NCBI GenBank assembly: GCA_024227975.1
Contig: JAAETV010000108.1
Location: forward strand, 1-7,514
Origin: Actinomycetes bacterium
GTDB lineage: Bacteria; Actinomycetota; Acidimicrobiia; Acidimicrobiales; SZUA-35
Direction: 5' to 3'
Length of the DNA stretch: 7,514 nucleotides
This document shows positions 1-5,872 of the stretch, in pieces. Under the pieces are notes generated by a model. It did no database searches and had not been told where the DNA came from. It worked only from the letters and a program-made list of their open reading frames with translations. Every line of letters starts with the position of its first letter. Positions within the stretch are counted from its first letter, which is position 1. The position numbers and the translations under genes are program-made.

Positions 1-762
1 AGCTATGAGGCGTCGAGCGACCAGTGGGTGTCACGAGGGACCGACGCCCACGCCTGGGCCGAGGTCTACTTCCCGGGGGTGGGCTGGCAGGGATTCGACC
101 CGACGGCCGGTGTGCCACTGGCGTCGACCGGGTCGAATTCAGGGTTGGTGCCGAATTGGTTGCTCGTGGCTTCAGCGGCCGTGGGTTTGCTCGTAGTGAG
201 TGCCATCTGGGCCAGGCACTGGCTCCCACGTCGGCGGGCAGAGGCCCAGCTGGCCTCGTCTCCCTCGGGTGCCGTCTTCGCCCTCCAGGATCGCTTCGAC
301 CATAGTGGGTACCGCCTTGGCCTCGAATGGTCTCCGTCGCTGACGCTGCGGGAGCGAGCCGAGACCCTGGTTACCGTTGGAGTTGACGCTGAGCTCGTCG
401 ACCGAGTGGTTCGAAGCCTGGAGCGGCTCTGGTTCGCGACAGGTGAACAGGCCGCACTTGATGATGATGATGTAGAGCTTGCGAACGCTGATCTGGTTCA
501 GCTCGAGTGGTTGGTCGACCTGGTCCTGTCCAAGCGGGGCGACCCCAAGACAATGTTCGCACCAGGCCGGAAGTTCGGTCGATCGAGGGCGGTCAAAGGC
601 TCCGGTCGAGCTCTGGGAGCTCCTGGTGAGACCGGTCCACGTAGGTGGCTCGGCTCCAAGAGCCGTCGACATGATCAAGGATCCAGATCGAACCCTTCTC
701 ACAGCCCCGTCCCGCCAGAGTCGCCCCCTCGCCAGCAACCGCTTCGATCACAGCAGGAATGA
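1..762 (+). CDS. Transglutaminase-like / DUF4129 membrane protein (TgpA-type), 3' part
   Basis: The frame is open from the first base, so the 5' part lies outside the window; 253 residues are visible. Residues 15-35 carry the second half of a transglutaminase core: DAHAWAEVYFPGVGW with the catalytic His17, then FDPT with Asp33. The Cys of the triad would lie upstream. One transmembrane helix follows (about 53-70), ending in Arg/His. After it comes a soluble DUF4129-like region (about 85-190) containing four Asp from a GAT repeat at 460-471. This order (transglutaminase core, one helix, DUF4129) is that of TgpA/YebA-type proteins, which normally have several N-terminal helices. The exact substrate is unknown. 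The last 56 residues (about 198-253) are rich in Arg, Ser, Pro and Gln and lie entirely antisense to the phosphatase gene, so they look like a read-through extension. The stop is TGA at 760-762. Confidence 0.85.
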   Translation, partial: SYEASSDQWVSRGTDAHAWAEVYFPGVGWQGFDPTAGVPLASTGSNSGLVPNWLLVASAAVGLLVVSAIWARHWLPRRRAEAQLASSPSGAVFALQDRFDHSGYRLGLEWSPSLTLRERAETLVTVGVDAELVDRVVRSLERLWFATGEQAALDDDDVELANADLVQLEWLVDLVLSKRGDPKTMFAPGRKFGRSRAVKGSGRALGAPGETGPRRWLGSKSRRHDQGSRSNPSHSPVPPESPPRQQPLRSQQE

Positions 763-1078
763 TGTCTCCATGGGAGCAGGCGGCCATGGCCGGACTGTCG
801 CCCATGGTCAGCAGGGCCAAGACGTGCGAGACCAGTGATCCTTCCCACAGATCAGGCTGTTCCTCGATCTCGAGACCGAGGTTCGCCGCCAACGGCTCGA
901 CAGTCTGTATGCAACGGGTTGCCGGGCTTGACAGGATACGGGAAATGCCTACATCGGCTAGTAGGTCCGAGATGACCCGGGCCCGCTTGATGCCCCTTGG
1001 TGAGAGCTGACGGTAGAGGTCGCGGTGACCGGGAGCTCGGTCACCGGCATGGGCATGACGAATCAGATAGAGCCGCAT
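593..1078 (-). CDS. SixA-like histidine phosphatase
   Basis: This 161-residue protein belongs to the histidine phosphatase superfamily. It has the N-terminal LIRHAHAG motif (Arg7 and the phosphate-accepting His8; the usual RHG is RHA here). It also has LSPRG (25-29), SPATR with Arg55, and CSHGD with the second catalytic His103. The short length and the LSPRGIKRA stretch match SixA, which removes phosphate from phosphohistidine; other small members act on small phosphoesters. ATG at 1076-1078 is the only sensible start because the RHA motif begins at residue 7. No Shine-Dalgarno sequence is visible. Instead the 14 bases before the ATG are a tandem 7-mer. The gene lies 50 bp downstream of the Wzz/kinase gene on the same strand, so co-transcription is likely and a role in opposing phosphorylation is possible. 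Its 3' end overlaps the transglutaminase gene by 170 bp. The family is certain; the substrate is not. Confidence 0.88.
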   Translation of the reverse strand: MRLYLIRHAHAGDRAPGHRDLYRQLSPRGIKRARVISDLLADVGISRILSSPATRCIQTVEPLAANLGLEIEEQPDLWEGSLVSHVLALLTMGDSPAMAACSHGDIIPAVIEAVAGEGATLAGRGCEKGSIWILDHVDGSWSRATYVDRSHQELPELDRSL

Positions 1079-1092
1079 TCAACGGTCAACGG
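1079..1092 (-). repeat. Tandem 7-mer abutting the phosphatase start codon
   Basis: On the minus strand CCGTTGA occurs twice in perfect tandem and ends directly against the ATG of the phosphatase gene, where a ribosome binding site would be expected. No purine-rich Shine-Dalgarno sequence is present. The repeat is seen directly; any role is unknown. Confidence 0.5.
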
Positions 1093-1128
1093 TAACCCGG
1101 TTTGGCCCTCACCCGGCTGTCCAGATGA

Positions 1129-3369
1129 TCAAGGGCTGGGATCGGGCTCGGACTTGCCGTCGACCGGGGGCTTGCTGTCCGGGGTTGGCCAGGTGGCCAG
1201 GGAGTCTCCGTCGACGGCAATGGTGTCTTCGGAATTCGGGGGCGCCCAGTTGGCCAGCTCGGCCGGGTCCGCCGGCATCGGCAGGTTGGGGGCGCCGATC
1301 GTTGGGTTTGCCTCGTCGAAGGTACCGGTTACGGCCGGATTGAACGAGCTCGGGTTGTGGCCATTCCCTCCGGTTCCGTTGGCTGCGTCCGGCCCAGTCG
1401 TGTTCCCCTGATTGTTGCCAGTTCCGTTCCGGGGAGCCGCCATGTCCTTGGTCAGATCGACCACCGGCTTGGTGCTTGTCGGATTTTCGCCGAAAGCAGG
1501 CACTTTGACGACCCCATCGCTGGCCGACGGGGTCTCCTTCGGTACGGGATTCGAGCCAATAGCACCGGTAGCAGACGAAGAGGTGCTCTGACGATGGGTT
1601 GTGGGGCCGGCCACAGTGGCCAAGGGATCGCCCATCCCGCCTGTAGGGATCGAACCACTTCCGCCTTGCGAGCCTAGTTCGCTCGGCCCCTGGTTCTGGC
1701 GCAGGGGATCATTATGCCTGGCGTACTGGCTGACGATGTGGGCGTGTTGGGCCGACGCTGGGTAGCCGGTCACGTCACCATAGGTGGTTGCCTTGGCCCT
1801 GGCATGGTTCACAACCACCCCGAGGAGTTGCCCACCGGAACGGATGATGCCCTCCACGGCCGAGGTCAGTTCGACATGGGTCGTCGTTCCTGCTTTGACA
1901 ACGAGGATCACGCCGTCGACTTGGGAGGCGATGGAGAGTGCGTCTGCAACGGGGAGAACCGGTGGAGCGTCGAGGATAGTCAGATCGGCTTGGTTGCGCA
2001 GGTCCGACAGGAGGCCAGCGAAGCGTGAGGAGACGAGAAAGGTGGCCGGATTCGGGGGCTGAGTACCTGCGGGCATAGCGACCAAGGTCGTTGACAACTC
2101 GGGATGGTTGACGGCCACCTGGCGGAGTGAGGTTTGACCGACAAGTACATCGCTGATTCCAGGGATCAGTTCGGTATTGAAGATGGTATGGATCTGGGGT
2201 CGGCGAAAATCGATGTCGGCCAATACGACCCGACTTTCGACGTTGGCCAGGGCCAAGGCCAAGTTGGTGGCCGTGGTCGTCTTGCCGTCGCCCTGCTGAG
2301 GGCTGGTAACCAGGATGGTCTTGGTGCCCTTGCCCAGGGTCGTGAACTGAAGAGCCGTTCTGATCTTCTGGTAGCCATCGGCCAGGGTGGTGCCAGGTTG
2401 GGTCTGAGCCACTGTCGCCAACCCCCTTCGGACCTGCTTGCGGGGCGCTTCAGGGATCACGCCGAGCAGGGTGAGACCCATCCGCTGGATGTCCTCGGCG
2501 TCATTGATGGAGTGGTCGAGGTTGTCGACCAGCAGGGAGAGACCGATACCGACCAGAGCACCAACGAGGAAGCCAATGGCGAGGTTGCGCGAGAGCGAAG
2601 CGTTTGTCGGCTCCAGGGGAATGGCCGCGTTCTGGACCAGCCGGGCGGTACTGACCGATGCCAGGTCGCCGGCCAGTTGGAGCTGGGTGATGCTCTCGAT
2701 GTTCGCCGCGATCTGAGAGTCGACCAGGTTGAGGTCACCCGAGATGGAGCTGGCCTCACGATCAACCTGAAGTCGGAGGGTGGCGATCCGGGTCTCATCG
2801 GCCCTTGCCAGATTGTCCTCGAGGATCTCGAGGTCGGATCGGATCTCGGTCCGCTGGTCCCGCAGGAGCTGGAGTTGGGTCTGGAGCTGCTCGACGGCTT
2901 GGGTGATGCTCGACTCGGCGTCGGTCTGCTTGAGCTCGACATAGGCCGTGGCCCAGGTGTTGGCGGCCAGGGCGGCCGATTCCGCGGTTGGGCCGGTGAA
3001 AGTGAAGCTCAAGACGTCGGCTTCGAGTTCCGACTCGATGTTGCCTTCAGGAAGCTTGGCGTTGGGAGCAAGACCAAGCCGCTCACGGACGAGGGATGTG
3101 GTGTCGTCGCCATTGGCCAGATTGATCTCGTTGAGCAGATCACGGCTGCGGAGCTCGGTGTTGGCATCCAGGCCAAGAGTGTCTTGGGCCATAGTAGTGT
3201 CGAGCAAGACCCGGGCCGTTGCCTCGTATTTCGGCGACTGGGCCGCGGTGAAGACGGCGGCCAACACTGGAAACAGGATCAGAGGGATGATCAGCCAGGG
3301 CCATCGTCGCCGTAAGGCCGCCAGATAGTCCCTCAGCTCCAACTCGCCCCTAGTGGTCTCTTTTGGCAC
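1129..3369 (-). CDS. Wzz-type chain-length determinant fused to BY-kinase (tyrosine autokinase)
   Basis: This 746-residue protein is a polysaccharide co-polymerase that would sit in the inner membrane and control polymer length and export. Residues 10-50 form the Wzz N-terminus (ELRDYLAALRRRW, then helix 1 at about 25-43). Residues 50-262 are extracytoplasmic, with a coiled coil at about 150-205. PLEPTNASLSRN (251-262) leads into helix 2 (about 263-282). The cytoplasmic BY-kinase follows: Walker A SPQQGDGKT (356-364), Walker A' VLADIDFRRPQ (382-392) and Walker B ILDAPP (465-470). Walker A has Asp and Thr where GEGKS is common. Only three tyrosines follow the kinase core (530, 536, 549). The tail 553-746 is rich in Gly, Asn, Pro, Ser and Thr, has no Tyr or Cys, and looks disordered. 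The start is GTG (3367-3369), placed ten residues before the conserved ELRDYL; a weak GGGG lies upstream. The gene diverges from the dehydrogenase gene. Confidence 0.93.
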   Translation of the reverse strand: MPKETTRGELELRDYLAALRRRWPWLIIPLILFPVLAAVFTAAQSPKYEATARVLLDTTMAQDTLGLDANTELRSRDLLNEINLANGDDTTSLVRERLGLAPNAKLPEGNIESELEADVLSFTFTGPTAESAALAANTWATAYVELKQTDAESSITQAVEQLQTQLQLLRDQRTEIRSDLEILEDNLARADETRIATLRLQVDREASSISGDLNLVDSQIAANIESITQLQLAGDLASVSTARLVQNAAIPLEPTNASLSRNLAIGFLVGALVGIGLSLLVDNLDHSINDAEDIQRMGLTLLGVIPEAPRKQVRRGLATVAQTQPGTTLADGYQKIRTALQFTTLGKGTKTILVTSPQQGDGKTTTATNLALALANVESRVVLADIDFRRPQIHTIFNTELIPGISDVLVGQTSLRQVAVNHPELSTTLVAMPAGTQPPNPATFLVSSRFAGLLSDLRNQADLTILDAPPVLPVADALSIASQVDGVILVVKAGTTTHVELTSAVEGIIRSGGQLLGVVVNHARAKATTYGDVTGYPASAQHAHIVSQYARHNDPLRQNQGPSELGSQGGSGSIPTGGMGDPLATVAGPTTHRQSTSSSATGAIGSNPVPKETPSASDGVVKVPAFGENPTSTKPVVDLTKDMAAPRNGTGNNQGNTTGPDAANGTGGNGHNPSSFNPAVTGTFDEANPTIGAPNLPMPADPAELANWAPPNSEDTIAVDGDSLATWPTPDSKPPVDGKSEPDPSP

Positions 3370-3399
3370 TTTGTCCCCGTCTCAGAGCATGTCACCGTC

Positions 3400-3414
3400 G
3401 TGAACTCGAGTCAC
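3400..3414. promoter_or_regulatory. Near-palindromic operator candidate upstream of the Wzz/kinase gene
   Basis: GTGAACTCGAGTCAC becomes a perfect 14-bp palindrome (GTGACTCGAGTCAC) if one A is removed. It sits about 30 bp upstream of the GTG start of the kinase gene. TCAC at 3392-3395 and GTGA at 3416-3419 add two more half-sites, giving four TCAC/GTGA elements within 28 bp. The spacing of the central pair is 7 bp, not the 6 bp of CRP-type boxes, so no regulator family can be named. Confidence 0.3.
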
Positions 3415-3569
3415 AGTGAGGACCACTCCATCTGTCCGCCTCTCAACCCATGAGACTATCCCATCTCGGGGTTGGTCCGACACCACAACTCCGGTATGGG
3501 GAACTCCGCTCAGATCGCGGAACACCCATGGCCGTCAAGGCCCAGCTCGTTCTGGCTCGGTTAGGACGA

Positions 3570-3591
3570 TCTTCCTCTCTCCTGAGGAAGA
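3570..3591 (+). promoter_or_regulatory. Perfect 8-bp inverted repeat in the divergent region
   Basis: TCTTCCTC (3570-3577) and GAGGAAGA (3584-3591) are perfect inverted copies separated by six bases (TCTCCT). The element lies 119 bp upstream of the dehydrogenase ATG. It could be a leader hairpin or a protein-binding dyad. It has no T-run after it, so it does not look like a classical terminator. Confidence 0.4.
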
Positions 3592-3710
3592 CATGGGTTG
3601 GTAGGTAGCCTCGGGCATGGCTGGGATGGCCCAATCAGCCAGCATGTTCATCGCCGCTCACGACGAGAACGGTCTGATGGGCAAGGGCGGCAGACGAGGC
3701 GGAAGGACCA

Positions 3711-5075
3711 ATGGAACTCAAAACATCAGTGTCGGAACATGCTGTGATAGACGTTCAGCCGACGAGCGTTCTGTTCGATCAGGCTGCCGAGTTGTTGAAC
3801 CGTATTCGCACCCGTACGGCCAAGGTCGCCGTTGTCGGGCAAGGCTATGTCGGCCTGCCGGTGGCGATGCGGGCCGCACAGCAGGGATTCCCAACGGTTG
3901 GGTATGAGGTCGACCCGCGGCGTTGCCAGGCGTTGAAGGACGGATCTTCGTACGTGGAGGACGTACCCGACGCAGACCTACAGGAGGCTTTGGGTAGCAC
4001 GTATAGGGCCACCGCTGACCTCGGTGATCTCGTGGGATTCGACGTGGCCGTGATCACGGTGCCGACCCCTCTGAGGGAGGGGGCCCCCGACCTCTCCTAC
4101 GTCGCCTCGGCCGGTGAGAATCTGGCTCGGGTGCTACGGGCGGGAGCCTTGATCGTCTTGGAATCGACGACCTTCCCCGGCACAACAGAGGAGTTCCTCC
4201 GGCCGATCCTCGAGACTTCGGGACTGCGGGCTGGCATCGACTTCTATCTGGGGTATTCACCAGAGAGGATCGACCCCGGAAACCAGACCTGGAGTTTCGT
4301 CAACACGCCCAAGATCGTCTCTGGTGTCGACGTTGACTCCATGCATGCGACGTCGGCCTTTTACGACTCACTGGTCGATCAGGTCGTCGAGGTCGAGACG
4401 GTATCGACGGCCGAATTGGTCAAGATCCTGGAGAACACCTACCGCCACGTCAATATCGCCCTCGTCAACGAGATCGCCATGTTCGCTCGTGAGCTCGGTG
4501 TCGACATGTGGGCCGCCATCGATGCCGCATCGACGAAGCCATTTGGATTCACCCCGTTTTGGCCGGGCCCGGGGGTAGGGGGCCACTGCCTTCCCATCGA
4601 TCCCTCTTATCTCTCCTGGAGGGTTAGACAGAATCTGGGGCAGACCTTCCGTTTCGTCGAGCTGGCCAACGATGTCAACGAGCATATGCCAGACTATGTG
4701 GCCCAGCGGATCGGGTCGCTACTGAACAACCACAAGCGGGCGGTCAACGGAACCAAGATGCTGCTTCTCGGACTGACCTACAAGGCCGGTACCTCTGACT
4801 GGCGGGAATCACCAGCGATGGTGGTAGCCGAGCGGCTGGCCGCTCTGGGAGCCGATATCCGTCTTTGCGACCCTCATCTGCCCCCTTCGGCTCCGCTATC
4901 TGTCGATGCTCCGGTAGTCGAGTTCTCGCCCGAAGAGCTGAGCAACGCTGACCTCGTCGTCGTTCTGGTCGATCATCCAGAGTTCGAGGCGAAGCTGGTG
5001 GCTGATCATGCACCACTGGTTTTCGACACCAAAGCCGTTCTGCGAGGAGAATGTTTCGACGGCGAGCTCCTTTGA
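3711..5075 (+). CDS. UDP-N-acetyl-hexosamine 6-dehydrogenase (WbpA-type nucleotide-sugar dehydrogenase)
   Basis: The 454-residue product is a full-length UDP-glucose/GDP-mannose dehydrogenase family enzyme. It should oxidise C6 of a nucleotide sugar to the uronic acid with two NAD+ in the cytoplasm. The Rossmann motif GQGYVGLP is at 43-50. SYVEDVPDADL (80-90) resembles the WbpA/TviB branch that acts on UDP-GlcNAc more than the UDP-glucose branch. The catalytic set is present: ELVKILENTYRH with Lys238 and Asn242, and GGHCLPIDP with nucleophile Cys293 and Asp297. The C-terminal UDP-binding domain starts near LLLGLTYKAGTSDWRESP (351-368). ATG at 3711 follows GAGGCGGAAGGA, a good ribosome binding region. 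About 35 residues precede the Rossmann strand. It is the first gene of the rightward set, supplying a uronic-acid donor for the glycan. Substrate choice between UDP-GlcNAc and UDP-glucose or another hexosamine is inferred from motifs only. Confidence 0.93.
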   Translation: MELKTSVSEHAVIDVQPTSVLFDQAAELLNRIRTRTAKVAVVGQGYVGLPVAMRAAQQGFPTVGYEVDPRRCQALKDGSSYVEDVPDADLQEALGSTYRATADLGDLVGFDVAVITVPTPLREGAPDLSYVASAGENLARVLRAGALIVLESTTFPGTTEEFLRPILETSGLRAGIDFYLGYSPERIDPGNQTWSFVNTPKIVSGVDVDSMHATSAFYDSLVDQVVEVETVSTAELVKILENTYRHVNIALVNEIAMFARELGVDMWAAIDAASTKPFGFTPFWPGPGVGGHCLPIDPSYLSWRVRQNLGQTFRFVELANDVNEHMPDYVAQRIGSLLNNHKRAVNGTKMLLLGLTYKAGTSDWRESPAMVVAERLAALGADIRLCDPHLPPSAPLSVDAPVVEFSPEELSNADLVVVLVDHPEFEAKLVADHAPLVFDTKAVLRGECFDGELL

Positions 5076-5097
5076 GCCCATGTCCATAGCCGTTGCG

Positions 5098-5145
5098 GCC
5101 ACGGATGTCGGCCGTGTGGCTCGTGAGAAGCTCCCATCCCGGAGC
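5098..5145 (+). other. Two short hairpins between dehydrogenase and deacetylase genes
   Basis: The 140-bp gap 5076-5215 holds GCCACGG (5098-5104) facing CCGTGTGGC (5112-5120), which pair with a two-base bulge. It also holds GCTCC (5130-5134) facing GGAGC (5141-5145) with a six-base loop. Neither is followed by a T-run. They could modulate read-through or mRNA stability between the two genes, or be chance structure in GC-rich DNA. No gene is supported in the gap. Confidence 0.3.
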
Positions 5146-5200
5146 CATCTCGGAGTCCCGCTATCTGGTCCCTGCATCGCGTACCGGCAACAGGACATTC

Positions 5201-5207
5201 AGGAAGG
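5201..5207 (+). promoter_or_regulatory. Ribosome binding site fixing the deacetylase start
   Basis: AGGAAGG lies eight bases before the ATG at 5216. This decides in favour of the 218-residue protein over a longer open frame starting at 5093, whose extra 41 residues show no family resemblance. Confidence 0.65.
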
Positions 5208-5215
5208 CACGAGAA

Positions 5216-5872
5216 ATGAATCTCTTTGATCGACATGATCGTCAAACTCGGGTACTGGTTCTCGCCCCTCATACGGATGATGCAGAGCTTGGAAGCGGGG
5301 CCTCCATCGCCCGTCTGGTGAGGGAGGATGTCGAGGTACACATCGTGGCCTTTTCGGCCGCCGAGCTGTCGGTTCCCGACCATCTTCCCTCAGGAGTCAA
5401 CCGTGAAGACGCTCTGACGGCGGCTGGTATCTTGGCCATTCCCGACAGCCGGGTGAGGGTGCTCGACTTCCCTGTCAGGACATTCCCCGAGCAGCGTCAA
5501 GCAGTGCTCGACTCCATGATCCGACTCCGGTCGGAGATCGATCCCGACGTGGTCATCGGTCCCTGCTCAACCGACCGTCACCAGGACCACGCCGTCGTCC
5601 ATGTCGAGATGATACGGGCTTTCGCTCGTAGGACCGTGCTCGGATACGAGCTGCCCTGGAATTGTACGAACTTCGAGGCTTCGGCCCATATTGAGGTGAC
5701 TGAAGACGACCTGATGGCCAAGCTGAAGGCCCTGTCCTCCTATCAAAGCCAGGAAGCCCGGAGTTACCTGTCGGAGGACTATCTCCGCTCTTGGGCTGTG
5801 ATGAGGGGGATACAGACCGGGGTTGGCCTGGCCGAAGCCTACGAGGTGCTGCATTGGCGGATGGATCTGTGA
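5216..5872 (+). CDS. PIG-L family zinc deacetylase
   Basis: The 218-residue product is a PIG-L/LmbE-type de-N-acetylase, a family that removes acetyl groups from N-acetylglucosamine units with a divalent zinc site. Residues 13-26 give VLVLAPHTDDAELG. His19 and Asp22 match the metal ligands, and Asp21 the general base, of the family motif PHPDD; Thr replaces the usual Pro. RHQDH (121-125) is the second motif, with His122 and His125 matching the catalytic and ligand histidines of MshB-type enzymes. The C-terminal GLAEAYEVLHW (204-214) resembles the usual family ending. No signal peptide or membrane helix is seen, so a cytoplasmic enzyme acting on a sugar nucleotide or lipid-linked sugar is likely. 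The stop codon overlaps the GTG of the glycosyltransferase by 4 bp. The position after a hexosamine dehydrogenase suggests modification of an N-acetylated sugar of the same glycan. The exact substrate cannot be read from sequence. Confidence 0.92.
   Translation: MNLFDRHDRQTRVLVLAPHTDDAELGSGASIARLVREDVEVHIVAFSAAELSVPDHLPSGVNREDALTAAGILAIPDSRVRVLDFPVRTFPEQRQAVLDSMIRLRSEIDPDVVIGPCSTDRHQDHAVVHVEMIRAFARRTVLGYELPWNCTNFEASAHIEVTEDDLMAKLKALSSYQSQEARSYLSEDYLRSWAVMRGIQTGVGLAEAYEVLHWRMDL

Larger units (their letters stand above)
3370..3710. promoter_or_regulatory. Divergent intergenic region between kinase and dehydrogenase genes
   Basis: These 341 bp separate the two divergent transcription units and must hold the promoters of both unless they are read from elsewhere. 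No convincing -35/-10 pair could be identified by eye on either strand. TAGTCT on the minus strand (3454-3459) and TAGCCT on the plus strand (3606-3611) fit TANNNT but lack good -35 partners. Short open frames here have no recognisable protein character. Two dyad elements are listed separately. A 6-bp inverted repeat (TGGCTG 3618-3623, CAGCCA 3636-3641) is also present. A ribosome binding site for the dehydrogenase (GAGGCGGAAGGA) occupies 3696-3707. Confidence 0.6.

Noticed and set aside
460..471. GAT trinucleotide repeat as a possible variable tract
   Set aside because: Only four units, in frame and encoding four Asp in a soluble domain; a change would keep the frame, so phase variation is not suggested.
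172..738. A 188-codon minus-strand open frame under the transglutaminase gene
   Set aside because: It runs opposite a convincing transglutaminase/DUF4129 coding frame and into the phosphatase gene in another frame; no protein-like motifs are seen.
2134..3315. A 393-codon open frame on the plus strand opposite the kinase gene
   Set aside because: It is antisense to a clear Wzz/BY-kinase with all motifs in place. Its translation is Gly/Asp/Leu/Val-biased with no recognisable domain, as expected for a complement-strand shadow in GC-rich DNA.
3454..3611. TAGTCT (minus) and TAGCCT (plus) as -10 promoter boxes
   Set aside because: They fit only TANNNT and have no convincing -35 element at 16-18 bp, so they are not listed as promoters.
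5093..5215. A 41-residue N-terminal extension of the deacetylase
   Set aside because: The extension lacks family similarity, whereas AGGAAGG eight bases before ATG 5216 fixes the shorter start close to the conserved PHTDD motif.
5791..5868. An ATG start for the glycosyltransferase inside the deacetylase gene
   Set aside because: The extra 26 residues lie within the coding DNA for the conserved deacetylase end and show no GT-B character; the GTGA overlap start is the usual operon arrangement.
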